NCBI GenBank assembly: GCA_964404445.1
Contig: CAYOJW010000001.1
Span: 248,001 to 312,000 of the forward strand
Length of the DNA stretch: 64,000 nt
Source of the DNA: UBA2336 sp964404445
GTDB taxonomy: Bacteria; Bacteroidota; Bacteroidia; Cytophagales; Cyclobacteriaceae
Direction: 5' to 3'
The stretch's first letter is position 1, and every line of letters begins with the position of its first letter. Below, piece by piece: positions 34,533 through 43,317 of the stretch. Made by a program: the position numbers and the translations under genes. Under the pieces are notes generated by a model. The model searched no databases and was not told where the DNA came from. It saw only the letters and a list, made by a program, of their open reading frames with translations.

Positions 34533-36332
34533 ATGGCAAAACGACCCGGTAAAGAACCCCTTCGCGAAGAAGAAAAACGTAAACTCAATCGTACCAGTCT
34601 TAAAAAACTATTGGGTGTTTTCAGGTTTGTTTTACCATACAAAAAGCCGTTCATCTTCGGGCTAATTGCATTAGCGCTTTCCAGCGTAACATTACTTTCG
34701 TTTCCGTATTTCGCGGGCATGTTGTTGGACATCGCCTCGGGCAAAACCAACGCTTATTTTTCTTCGATCACCGAAGTGGCGCTTTTGCTGATCGGTATTT
34801 TGTTTGTACAAAGTATTTTTTCTTTTCTACGGGTTTATACTTTTTCGATTACCAGCGAACGCACATTGGCTGATTTACGCCTGGCTGTTTATAAAAAATT
34901 AATCTGGTCGCCCTTGTCGTTTTTTGATAACAGCCGTGTGGGTGAACTCATGAGCCGGATCACATCGGATGTCGGTCAGTTACAGGACACGTTCACTACT
35001 ACATTGGCCGAATTGCTTCGGCAAACATTAACGCTTGTTTTAGGAACAGCCTTTATCTTTTACGTTGCCCCACGGCTTACGGTATTTATGATGCTTACCT
35101 TTCCGGTGTTGGTTATCCTTGCGTTGATTTTTGGGCGGTACATCCGTAAAATGTCGGGCAAAACACAAGACAAGCTGGCGCAGGCCAATGTTGTGGTGGA
35201 AGAGTCGTTACAATCCATTGGTGTGGTAAAGGCTTTTACCAACGAAGCGCTTGAAATTTTGCGGTATAAAAAATCATTGAGTGAAGTGGTTAGTGTCGCC
35301 TTGCGCACGGCACGTTACCGGGGATTATTTATTTCGTTTGTCATCTTTACATTGTTTGGTGGCATTGTTGCCGTTGGCTGGTATGGTGCCTTGTTGGTTC
35401 AGCAAGGCAATTTGGAAGTGGGCGAGTTGTTTTCGTTTGTTATTTACACGGCATTTATCGGAGGTTCCATTGCCGGCCTGGGCGATATTTATTCACAACT
35501 GCAACGTGCCGTGGGTGCATCCGAACGGTTATTGGAAATACTCCAACAGCCCGATGAAGCCGAGGCGGTTGAAGACAAGCGTTTACACGTAAGTGGTGAA
35601 ATTGTATTCGATCGTGTTTCGTTTTCATACCCCGGTCGGCCGGATGCTCGTGTATTAAAAGCACTTGACTTTACCATTAAGGCGGGTGAAAAAATTGCAT
35701 TGGTTGGCAAAAGTGGTTCGGGTAAATCAACCATCATTAATTTATTGATGCGCTTTTATCCGGCAACCAGCGGACAGATAAATGTTGACAGTAACGATGT
35801 TCAATCGTATCACCTCACGGGTTACCGACACAACATCGGTATTGTTCCGCAGGAAGTAATTTTGTTTGGCGGTACCATCGAAGAGAATATCGCTTACGGA
35901 AAACCGGGGGCTTCGTTAGAGGACATCAAAGAAGCCGCACGTAAAGCCAATGCGCTGGAGTTTATCGAACATTTCCCGGAAGGTTTTAAAACCCTTGTTG
36001 GCGAACGTGGCGTTAAGCTGTCGGGCGGGCAACGCCAGCGCATAGCCATTGCCCGCGCCATTTTAAAAGACCCGGCCATTCTTATTTTGGATGAAGCTAC
36101 CAGCTCGCTCGATGCACAATCGGAGGTGTTGGTGCAACAGGCTTTAGAAAAACTCATGGAAGACCGCACTACCATTATTATCGCACACCGGTTAAGCACC
36201 ATTAAAAAAGTTGACCGCATTTTTGTAATAAACGAGGGTTGCCTTGCAGAAATGGGTTCGCATGCTGAACTTACCCGGGTTGATAACGGTATATACAGTA
36301 ACCTGCTAAAATTACAGTTACACGAAGCATGA
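34533..36332 (+). CDS. ABC transporter fusing permease and ATPase (MsbA/BmrA-like)
   Basis: This 599-aa half-transporter has six transmembrane helices (about 38-310) and a C-terminal nucleotide-binding domain. Walker A GKSGSGKST lies at 392-400, followed by the Q-loop in IGIVPQEV, the signature LSGGQRQR, Walker B ILILDEATSSLD and the H-loop IIIAHRLST. It works as a homodimer exporting lipids, drugs or peptides; the substrate is not evident. Its stop overlaps the start of the Fur-family gene by 4 nt (ATGA), so the exporter and regulator are coupled. Confidence 0.9.
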   Translation: MAKRPGKEPLREEEKRKLNRTSLKKLLGVFRFVLPYKKPFIFGLIALALSSVTLLSFPYFAGMLLDIASGKTNAYFSSITEVALLLIGILFVQSIFSFLRVYTFSITSERTLADLRLAVYKKLIWSPLSFFDNSRVGELMSRITSDVGQLQDTFTTTLAELLRQTLTLVLGTAFIFYVAPRLTVFMMLTFPVLVILALIFGRYIRKMSGKTQDKLAQANVVVEESLQSIGVVKAFTNEALEILRYKKSLSEVVSVALRTARYRGLFISFVIFTLFGGIVAVGWYGALLVQQGNLEVGELFSFVIYTAFIGGSIAGLGDIYSQLQRAVGASERLLEILQQPDEAEAVEDKRLHVSGEIVFDRVSFSYPGRPDARVLKALDFTIKAGEKIALVGKSGSGKSTIINLLMRFYPATSGQINVDSNDVQSYHLTGYRHNIGIVPQEVILFGGTIEENIAYGKPGASLEDIKEAARKANALEFIEHFPEGFKTLVGERGVKLSGGQRQRIAIARAILKDPAILILDEATSSLDAQSEVLVQQALEKLMEDRTTIIIAHRLSTIKKVDRIFVINEGCLAEMGSHAELTRVDNGIYSNLLKLQLHEA

Positions 36333-36739
36333 CCAGCGCCTTTAAAATTTTAAAAGATTTTAAGCTTCGCTCAACGCCAAGCCGGGCTGCCATTTTAGAT
36401 GCTTTTTTAACCCACAATTTCGCCCTTTCGCATGGCGATGTTGAAAAGGAAGTTCCGGCTTCGTTCGACCGTGTAACCGTTTACCGCACCTTAAAAACGT
36501 TTCTTGACAAGGGGCTTATCCACAAAGTGCTTGACGATGAGGGGGGCATGAAATACGCCCTTTGCAGCGAGGCTTGTACCAACGCGCACCACCATCACGA
36601 CCACGTACATTTTAAGTGTACCGTTTGCGGACAAACCAACTGCCTTCAGGTTGAAATACCCCGGGTTAACCTGCCCGGAGGGTATCAGGCCAAAGAAATA
36701 AACCTGTTAATACAAGGGGTTTGCGGGCATTGTGCGTAG
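36329..36739 (+). CDS. Fur-family transcriptional regulator (Fur/Zur type)
   Basis: This 136-aa winged-helix repressor has the recognition helix segment FDRVTVYRTLKTFLDKGLIHKV, a histidine-rich metal site (HHHHDHVHFKC, about 89-99) and two CxxC pairs (CTVCG and CGHC) for structural zinc. The metal specificity, Fe or Zn, cannot be read directly. Four-nt overlap with the upstream ABC exporter implies coupling. It is a candidate regulator for the palindrome over the TonB-receptor promoter at 52058-52072. Confidence 0.9.
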   Translation: MTSAFKILKDFKLRSTPSRAAILDAFLTHNFALSHGDVEKEVPASFDRVTVYRTLKTFLDKGLIHKVLDDEGGMKYALCSEACTNAHHHHDHVHFKCTVCGQTNCLQVEIPRVNLPGGYQAKEINLLIQGVCGHCA

Positions 36740-36744
36740 ATTTT

Positions 36745-36780
36745 TAAATATAGGGGTTTCCTTTTATAGTAAACCCTTAT
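36745..36780 (+). terminator. Possible weak terminator hairpin after the Fur-family gene
   Basis: ATAGGGGTTT pairs with AAACCCTTAT (one G-U) across an 11-nt loop, shortly after the stop. It lacks a clear T-tract, so termination is uncertain. Confidence 0.3.
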
Positions 36781-36819
36781 AAATCACCCGTGTAAGTTTT
36801 AGGGATTAAATTAAATTGC

Positions 36820-36827
36820 TATTTTTG
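36820..36827 (+). promoter_or_regulatory. -7 promoter box upstream of the TerC gene
   Basis: TATTTTTG matches TAnnTTTG and would give a leader of about 75 nt before the TTG start at 36909. A second, weaker TACATTTT at 36898 would give a leaderless message. Confidence 0.45.
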
Positions 36828-36908
36828 GAGGCTATGGGCGGTCTGGATGCTTACCTTCAGGTTTAATTTGGTTGCTTCCCTGACTTGCTGAACTGAATAC
36901 ATTTTTCG

Positions 36909-37916
36909 TTGGAAACGTACAACATACTCCTCTTCTCTCTTTTTGGTGGCAACCAACAAGACACGATCCTATTTGGTGTTTTTGCAATTGTAATCGTTCT
37001 GTTTCTTGTATTAGATCTGGGCTTATTTCATAAACAAGCCCATAAAATCAGTACAAAATCGGCCTTATACCAATCTATCTTTTGGGTAACTATCAGTTCG
37101 TTGTATGGCATTCTGATCTACTTCTTTTACGTTCCGGAAGACCTCAAAGTAAGCTCGGCCGATTCGGCAGTATTGTATTTTTCAACCTACCTGACCGAAT
37201 ATGCCCTATCGGTCGATAACATTTTCGTGATCCTGTTAATCTTAAAATACTTTAAGGTTGACGAGGTGTATTACCATAAAGTGTTGTTTTGGGGAATATT
37301 AGGTGCCATTTTTTTCCGGGCGGTGTTCATTTTTTTCATAGGGGCTCTTATTCATCAATTCCACTGGATACTGTATATCTTTGGCGTGTTCCTGATTTAT
37401 TCTGGTATCCGCATTTATTTTGAAGACGGAGATGAAAAGATAGACCCGGAAAAAAACCCGATTTTAAAAATCTGCCGAAAATACCTTCCCGTTTCGGCTA
37501 CCGATATGGGGGGTAAGTTCTTTTTCCGTGAAGCCGGTAAACTCTTGTTTACCCCGCTCTTTCTGGTAATTATTCTGGTCGAAACAACCGACCTTATTTT
37601 TGCGGTTGACTCAATCCCTGCGGCTTTCGCCATTACACAAGACGAGTTTCTGATTTACACATCAAACATTTTTGCCGTAATGGGGTTGCGGGCGATGTTC
37701 TTCCTGTTGGCCGGTATTATTGATAAGTTTTACCTGTTGCAAAAAGGGCTTTCGATCATCCTGTTCTTTATCGGTGCAAAAATGCTGTTGGAAATATTCA
37801 ACGTGAAGTTCGATGCGTACCTGTCGTTTACGGTAATTATTGCCACGCTTACGCTTTCAATTTTGTTTTCGGTTGTTATACCGCGCAAGTCACAAGCCGA
37901 TGCAGAGGAATCCTGA
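36909..37916 (+). CDS. TerC/Alx-family membrane protein
   Basis: This 335-aa TerC-family protein has about eight transmembrane helices. The conserved acidic helices are visible: EYALSVDNIFVILLILKYF and ILVETTDLIFAVDSIPAAFA. The family is linked to tellurite resistance and, for Alx, to manganese export. The start is TTG. A cytoplasmic loop (KIDPEKNPILKICRKYLPV) lies between helices 4 and 5. It is convergent with the LETM1-like gene after a 13-nt gap. No recognised riboswitch precedes it. Confidence 0.87.
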   Translation: METYNILLFSLFGGNQQDTILFGVFAIVIVLFLVLDLGLFHKQAHKISTKSALYQSIFWVTISSLYGILIYFFYVPEDLKVSSADSAVLYFSTYLTEYALSVDNIFVILLILKYFKVDEVYYHKVLFWGILGAIFFRAVFIFFIGALIHQFHWILYIFGVFLIYSGIRIYFEDGDEKIDPEKNPILKICRKYLPVSATDMGGKFFFREAGKLLFTPLFLVIILVETTDLIFAVDSIPAAFAITQDEFLIYTSNIFAVMGLRAMFFLLAGIIDKFYLLQKGLSIILFFIGAKMLLEIFNVKFDAYLSFTVIIATLTLSILFSVVIPRKSQADAEES

Positions 37917-37929
37917 AACAGAACAACTT

Positions 37930-39186
37930 TTAAATTTCGCTAAAAAAATCTTTCGGTAAGATTTTCATCAACACCGGCAGGGTTAAAAAACGCTGCGGCA
38001 ACGATACAATCACAAACGCAGGGATTGTTTGTAGTATAACGATTAACTCGTGGCGGATAAACTCGTTTTCCGTTTCCGTTAATTCCTGCTTACGGGCTTT
38101 TTTCAACAACGTAGCTACCTGTTCGTGGCTTTGAACTTCTTTAAGCAAGCGGCCTTTGTTTCTATCAACCATTTTAGAAATGCGGTTGATAAAATCCTGG
38201 CTCACGCGGTTGTAATCCTGCTTATCCTGCAAATGCTCAAGCTGCCCCCAGTGTTCCAGCACAAAACCTTCCATGGCAATCAGGCTGTTGTCTAAGTCTT
38301 CTTCGGTAAAGCTCAGGTAACTCGCAAAGCGTTTCAGAAACTCCTGCTCGGCCTGCTCAACCTTTTTATCGGCCCACATGGTGAGGATGGCTATTTCAAG
38401 AAAGAATTTTTTGAGTATCCACGAATTTTCAGAGGGCAGGTTGATGGATTCTATGTCCACGCCCTCTTCAAAAATTACCAGGGCTTCTTTTCGCTTGTCG
38501 GCCGTAAGGTCGGTGCTTTGAACAAACAACTCCAGCAATTTGCGCTCTTCAAAATCTACTGTATTGTCCGAGTGCGCTGCGGCTGCGATAACTTTCACGA
38601 TCGAGAAGCGCAGCTCGTTTCGTTCGTAACGGAAAAAATCAGCCACGATGCGGTCGGCATTGGTGTGAATCCACTGGCCGTAAATAAACACATCTAAAAA
38701 CAACAAACTGTTGTGAAAGAAGTAAATCCAGAAATTTCCCTGAAAATTTACGGTACGGTCGATGCGCTTTTCGAGAATCTTCTCGGCCAGTTCAACAGGT
38801 GTTTTCTTTTTACCGAACAGGGTTTTTGCCGGGGTGGCTATTTCCGGGAAAACGTTGTTATAAAAACTGCTAATGTTATCGATGGTTTTATTAAAAACCT
38901 GCGTTAACTCTTCGTCTGTTTTTATGGGCTTATCGTAAAATAAAATCGAACTGCTAATGAGGCTTTCGGCCAACAGGAATTTCATTTTTTCTTTGTCGCT
39001 CCACTGTGCCGCTTCCGGCAGGTTAATATGTCCCACGCTATGTCCATACATTAACCCGGTGGGTTGGATGATGCTGTATAACGAATGCTCGGGATGCGAA
39101 CCCCGTTTACGGATAGTAATATCCTTCAGGAGGTCTTTTCTGAGTTCGATATATTGCTTTAGCCAACCTTTTTCGTCTGGCTTCAT
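37930..39186 (-). CDS. LETM1-related/TerB-like protein
   Basis: This 418-aa cytosolic protein has a central TerB-like helical segment (about 200-300, with AAAAHSDNTVDFEERKLLELF and ADKKVEQAEQEFLKRFASYL) and a C-terminal LETM1-like region (about 350-418, FIRHELIVILQTIPAFVIVSLPQRFLTLPVLMKILP). Proteins of this type in Bacteroidota carry the label LETM1-related biofilm-associated. The function is not established. It is a stand-alone gene between TerC (convergent) and purE. Confidence 0.72.
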   Translation of the reverse strand: MKPDEKGWLKQYIELRKDLLKDITIRKRGSHPEHSLYSIIQPTGLMYGHSVGHINLPEAAQWSDKEKMKFLLAESLISSSILFYDKPIKTDEELTQVFNKTIDNISSFYNNVFPEIATPAKTLFGKKKTPVELAEKILEKRIDRTVNFQGNFWIYFFHNSLLFLDVFIYGQWIHTNADRIVADFFRYERNELRFSIVKVIAAAAHSDNTVDFEERKLLELFVQSTDLTADKRKEALVIFEEGVDIESINLPSENSWILKKFFLEIAILTMWADKKVEQAEQEFLKRFASYLSFTEEDLDNSLIAMEGFVLEHWGQLEHLQDKQDYNRVSQDFINRISKMVDRNKGRLLKEVQSHEQVATLLKKARKQELTETENEFIRHELIVILQTIPAFVIVSLPQRFLTLPVLMKILPKDFFSEI

Positions 39187-39235
39187 AGTTTAAGAAAGCG
39201 ATTAAATTAAAAAAGAATTAAACAATATGGAAACA

Positions 39236-39751
39236 TTATTGAAGTGATTCCCGCCAGCCCTTCTTTTCAATGGCTTTAGCGGATGTTTCAACCTTCGTTT
39301 TCAGTTGTTTTTTAAATGTGTCAAGTCTTTTAGCTGTTTGTTTATCGAACGCCCCAATAATTTGTGCGGCTAATATGCCGGCATTGCGTGCGCCATTTAA
39401 GGCCACGGTAGCTACGGGTACACCCGCAGGCATTTGCAAAATCGACAAAACAGAGTCCCATCCATCAATAGAGTTGGATGATTTAATAGGAACGCCCACT
39501 ACCGGCAACGCTGTTAGCGATGCAACCATGCCCGGTAAATGTGCCGCGCCTCCCGCACCCGCAACAATTACTTTAATGCCTTTGGCTCTGGCCTGCGTGG
39601 CGTACTCTACCATACGCAGTGGTGTTCGGTGTGCCGATACTACGGTAAGTTCAAACGGAACGTTTAATTCTTCCAATACTTCGGCTGTTTCTTTCATGAT
39701 CTTCAGGTCAGACTGGCTGCCCATGATAATGCCTACTACGGGTTTTGTCAT
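39236..39751 (-). CDS. purE: N5-carboxyaminoimidazole ribonucleotide mutase
   Basis: This 171-aa class I PurE converts N5-CAIR to CAIR in purine synthesis. Diagnostic segments are GIIMGSQSDLKIM, SAHRTP and AGAGGAAHLPGM with the catalytic His. Its start overlaps the purK stop by 4 nt, so the two-step PurK-PurE pathway is encoded as a coupled pair. Confidence 0.96.
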   Translation of the reverse strand: MTKPVVGIIMGSQSDLKIMKETAEVLEELNVPFELTVVSAHRTPLRMVEYATQARAKGIKVIVAGAGGAAHLPGMVASLTALPVVGVPIKSSNSIDGWDSVLSILQMPAGVPVATVALNGARNAGILAAQIIGAFDKQTAKRLDTFKKQLKTKVETSAKAIEKKGWRESLQ

Positions 39752-40887
39752 GCGATTACTTTAAGTGTTTCTTTTACAAAACTGGTTTTCTGTTTTAAAC
39801 TTTCAATGTCGTGATCGACAATGGTTACGTGCCCCATTTTGCGAAATGGTTTTGTTTGCGTTTTGCCATACAGGTGAACGTGCACCCCCGAAAGCTGTAA
39901 CACTTCGGCAAAGCCCTGGTATTTTGCAGCACCGGAATAGCCCGGTTCGCCCAGTAAGTTAACCATGGCACTGGGTAACAGTAAATCGGTTTTACCTAAT
40001 GGTAAATTGGTAATGGCGCGTAAGTGTTGTTCGTATTGTGATGTTATGTTGGCTTCAATGGTTTGATGGCCGCTGTTGTGTGGGCGGGGCGCTACTTCGT
40101 TCACCAATACTTCACCCGTTTTTGTTACAAACATTTCTACGGCCAACAGCCCAACCATGTCCAGCCTGGTAATGATTGTGCGGGCTATTTCATCGGCCTT
40201 GTTGGCAACGGCTGGTGTTAGTCGCGCTGGTGCAAATAAATATTCCACTAAGTTTTGTACAGGATGAAAAACCATTTCTACGGCCGGATAGGTAACAACT
40301 TCACCCTGTGTGTTGCGTGCAACAATTACCGAGATTTCTTTCTCGAAAGGAACAAGCTCCTCTAATAACCCGGGTTTATCAAAAGCGTGATCTAAATCCT
40401 GTTCTGTTCGTAATATTTGTACGCCCCGGCCATCGTACCCTTCTTTTCCCAGTTTGTTTACAGCGGGCAAAAAATCAAGATGCCTGCGGGTATCGGCTTT
40501 GTTTTCGGTTAGTACAAATTTAGCCGTTGGAATGTTATGCTGCTGATAAAAGCTTTTTTGTGTTCGCTTGTCCTGTATCAGTTCGATAACCTCCGGTTGT
40601 GGATAAACCTTCTTGCCTTGCTGAACTAACTGTTTGAGCGCAGCCGTGTTTACATTTTCGATTTCAATCGTTAACACATCACACTGCGAACCAAACTTCA
40701 TCACCGTATCGAAATCGGTTAATTTACCGTGATGGAACGTTGCAAGGTTTTTACACGGTGCGTTTTCATCGGGGTCGAGCACTGCAAAATCAAAGTTGAA
40801 ATCAATGCCCGCCTGAATCAGCATGCGGCCTAACTGGCCTCCGCCCAAAATACCGAGTTTAAAATTCTGGTTAACTGTTTGGCTCAC
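39748..40887 (-). CDS. purK: 5-(carboxyamino)imidazole ribonucleotide synthase
   Basis: This 379-aa ATP-grasp enzyme makes N5-CAIR from AIR, ATP and bicarbonate. Landmarks are LGILGGGQLGRMLIQAG, the KLGKEGYDGRGVQ phosphate loop, VPFEKEISVIVARN and VNEVAPRPHNSGHQTIEA. The start is GTG, only 4 nt after a TTAACTTG box, suggesting a leaderless message. It is coupled to purE. Confidence 0.95.
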   Translation of the reverse strand: MSQTVNQNFKLGILGGGQLGRMLIQAGIDFNFDFAVLDPDENAPCKNLATFHHGKLTDFDTVMKFGSQCDVLTIEIENVNTAALKQLVQQGKKVYPQPEVIELIQDKRTQKSFYQQHNIPTAKFVLTENKADTRRHLDFLPAVNKLGKEGYDGRGVQILRTEQDLDHAFDKPGLLEELVPFEKEISVIVARNTQGEVVTYPAVEMVFHPVQNLVEYLFAPARLTPAVANKADEIARTIITRLDMVGLLAVEMFVTKTGEVLVNEVAPRPHNSGHQTIEANITSQYEQHLRAITNLPLGKTDLLLPSAMVNLLGEPGYSGAAKYQGFAEVLQLSGVHVHLYGKTQTKPFRKMGHVTIVDHDIESLKQKTSFVKETLKVIA

Positions 40888-40891
40888 GCTG

Positions 40892-40899
40892 CAAGTTAA
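40892..40899 (-). promoter_or_regulatory. -7-like box of purK (apparently leaderless)
   Basis: On the minus strand this reads TTAACTTG, a degenerate TAnnTTTG, ending 4 nt before the GTG start. Confidence 0.35.
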
Positions 40900-40963
40900 T
40901 GTTTTAAGGCTTCACAATCTTTTTGCGGGGATGAAAAGCATGTTATCGCTTCGTATGCAACGT

Positions 40964-42877
40964 TTATTCGATCAACGTAACACGTTTAATAATATCGCCT
41001 ACTTCCATCTGATGCACCACATCCATCCCGCTTTCGGTAACGGCAAAAACAGTATAGCGGCCGTCTAAGTGCGGTGTGGGTGAATGGGTAATAAACCATT
41101 GCGTGCCTTCGGTATCTTTACCGGCTGAGGCCATACCTACCGAACCTTCGGTGTAGTTTCTGCCTGAAAACTCCGACCGGATCGAATACGCTTCGCTACC
41201 CCAGCCATCGCCTCGGTTACAGCCGCCCTGAATAACAAAGTTGGGCACTACGCGATGAAAGTTTTTGGTATCGAAATAATGCTGTTGAACCAATTGCACA
41301 AAATTAGCAACCGAACCCGGTGCTTCTTCCACCAGCAACCGGATAACAATATCGCCTTTGCTGGTTTCTATTTTAACGCGCTGATCGGCCGGAATGGTTT
41401 TTACCAAAGCCCAATCGATAGGGTGATTAAACTCGTTTTTAACCAGGGCGGCAACCGCTTTGCCTTCAAAATACGCAATGGCCGCTTCGATTGGTTGCAG
41501 AGCTTCGTTGTCTTTCGGCAATGCGAGTTTTTTCTTCGCTTCGTATAAAAATGAAAAATCGGTAATCACTTTTTTATAGCCCAGTGTTGAATCGGTCAAT
41601 GCGGCCGCAACGGTGCCTATAACTGCGGCATCGGCAAGTTGCATGGCCTGCTGATAAAGTTTTGCGTAAGCGACAGTATGCTTTTTATCGAACGCTTTGT
41701 TTTTATTGATGGCGACTAACGCTTCGGCCGCACTTGATTTTAACACGGGTATGGTTGCCGCGTGCAGTTGCTCGTTTACAAAAAGCCATTCATCGGCCGA
41801 TTGGCTTAATGCTTTTAACAACGCGGCCTTTGCGTACGGATTTTGTTCTGTTAAGTATGCGGTTTTAATTTCATCGGTTAATTTTTTATCGGCCGAGGCG
41901 GCCAATGCGGCTTCATACACCAATGCACGAACACGCCAGTGCGGATTGTTCTTTATATCCGATAACAATTCTGCAACCAATTCGGGTGTTATAATCGGAC
42001 GAATAGTTTCTGCGGCAGCAATAGCCACATTAACTTGTGTGTCGTGCAGGGCATTGAATAAACTTGTTCGCGTTTCGGTCAGCGGGAATGCCTGTAATGT
42101 ACGCACGGCACTAATGCGTACACGGTAATCCTGATCGTTTGCGAGTATGTTTTGAAGCGCTTCGCGCGATGTTGGTGTTTTTATTTTTCGTAACGATGAT
42201 GTTACCGCTGCACGAACCCAGGGCGAAGAGTCCTGTTGTGCCGATTGAATCAACTGATCTTCGATCTTATCAAGGCTTACCGCACCACGACCAAAAAAGT
42301 TTGCGGCTCCAAGGCGGGTAAGATGTGTTTCGCCCGGATTTAAAAATTGAACAGCTTCTAATGTATGCGTGGAATCGGCCAAGCCACGAAGCCCCAACCG
42401 GTAACAAGCCCAGGCCATGCCTTCGTGCAACAAGGGATCGGAAGATGATATTTCGATCTGATCAATATCCTGTTTACTGAATATTTTTCCGCAGGCTTCT
42501 ATTACGGCCGATAACACCTGCGCATCTTTCTCACGCGAGAGCGCTTCGCGCAAAGCCGCAACTGATTTTTTAGAAGGTGTTTGGCCTAAGGCATGGGCTG
42601 CGGCTATTCTCACCCGGGTGTCTTTATCCTGCAACAACACGTTGCCTAACCTATCGGCTGCGGCTGAGTCTTGTACCGAACTAAACGCACGTACGGCATC
42701 ATGCCTGTATGTTGTCTGTTTATGATCAAAATAAATATAGAGGCTGTCGGAATACCGGTGATCCTGCCAGTCGGCTATCTTCACCAACACGGCATCAGCA
42801 TACTTGTTAATCGGGGCAGGCTTTTCACAAGCCATCAACAAACAACTTATAACCCCAATACCGGTTAGGCACTTCAT
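40964..42877 (-). CDS. HEAT-repeat lipoprotein fused to a cyclophilin-type peptidyl-prolyl isomerase
   Basis: This 637-aa protein has a lipoprotein signal (LLMAC, Cys near residue 17). About 400 residues of HEAT repeats follow (DTRVRIAAAHALGQ, SPWVRAAVTSSLRKI, DYRVRISAVRTLQAF, HWRVRALVYEAALAA). The C-terminal cyclophilin domain (about 485-637) has the catalytic Arg in NFHRVVPNFVIQGG, plus GMASAGKDTEGTQWFI and HLDGRYTVFA. It is probably tethered in the periplasm, where the HEAT array could present clients to the isomerase. The fusion is known in Bacteroidota but its clients are not. TerB follows 12 nt upstream on the same strand. Confidence 0.85.
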   Translation of the reverse strand: MKCLTGIGVISCLLMACEKPAPINKYADAVLVKIADWQDHRYSDSLYIYFDHKQTTYRHDAVRAFSSVQDSAAADRLGNVLLQDKDTRVRIAAAHALGQTPSKKSVAALREALSREKDAQVLSAVIEACGKIFSKQDIDQIEISSSDPLLHEGMAWACYRLGLRGLADSTHTLEAVQFLNPGETHLTRLGAANFFGRGAVSLDKIEDQLIQSAQQDSSPWVRAAVTSSLRKIKTPTSREALQNILANDQDYRVRISAVRTLQAFPLTETRTSLFNALHDTQVNVAIAAAETIRPIITPELVAELLSDIKNNPHWRVRALVYEAALAASADKKLTDEIKTAYLTEQNPYAKAALLKALSQSADEWLFVNEQLHAATIPVLKSSAAEALVAINKNKAFDKKHTVAYAKLYQQAMQLADAAVIGTVAAALTDSTLGYKKVITDFSFLYEAKKKLALPKDNEALQPIEAAIAYFEGKAVAALVKNEFNHPIDWALVKTIPADQRVKIETSKGDIVIRLLVEEAPGSVANFVQLVQQHYFDTKNFHRVVPNFVIQGGCNRGDGWGSEAYSIRSEFSGRNYTEGSVGMASAGKDTEGTQWFITHSPTPHLDGRYTVFAVTESGMDVVHQMEVGDIIKRVTLIE

Positions 42878-42889
42878 CGTAATTGAAAA

Positions 42890-43267
42890 TTAAAATGATG
42901 GCGTTGTGGCAGCGCGGGTAACCACATCATCAAACTCAATACCCGCAACCTTGATACAATACAACAATAGCCTTACTTCTTTTACATGGATGCGCCCGTC
43001 AACCTCCGACATTTTGTACAGCAAAACAAAGGCTCTTAGTTTTTCTTCATCGGTACACCGTTCCATACAGGCAATACCGTTCTGATAGATTTCCCGTTCG
43101 CGCTTTTCTGAAATAACCTTTTTGAACTGTTCAAACAATTCATCGGGGATATTCTCTTTAGCTTTTACTTTACCAAGCGCGTCAACCTCGTTTTGATCGA
43201 CCACGCCATCGGCACTCATCAGCAAATGGATGAGGTAAAGTAAGCCTAACTGATAATTCTGGTTCAT
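42890..43267 (-). CDS. TerB-family protein
   Basis: This 125-aa all-helical TerB-like protein has the acidic metal-binding-type repeats MSADGVVDQNEVDALGKV and MSEVDGRIHVKEVRLLLY. TerB proteins are associated with tellurite and phage resistance, but isolated copies like this have no assigned role. It lies 12 nt upstream of the HEAT-cyclophilin gene, suggesting cotranscription. Confidence 0.78.
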   Translation of the reverse strand: MNQNYQLGLLYLIHLLMSADGVVDQNEVDALGKVKAKENIPDELFEQFKKVISEKREREIYQNGIACMERCTDEEKLRAFVLLYKMSEVDGRIHVKEVRLLLYCIKVAGIEFDDVVTRAATTPSF

Positions 43268-43286
43268 TGGAACGGATTAAGTTCCT

Positions 43287-43294
43287 TAAATATA
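43287..43294 (-). promoter_or_regulatory. -7-like box of terB
   Basis: On the minus strand this reads TATATTTA, one mismatch from TAnnTTTG, about 20 nt before the terB ATG. Confidence 0.35.
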
Positions 43295-43317
43295 GAGAAA
43301 AGGTGCGAAGGATTGCG

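Noticed and set aside
36828..36908. yybP-ykoY manganese riboswitch before the TerC gene
   Set aside because: The leader of about 75 nt does not contain the conserved yybP-ykoY loop sequences that I would recognise.
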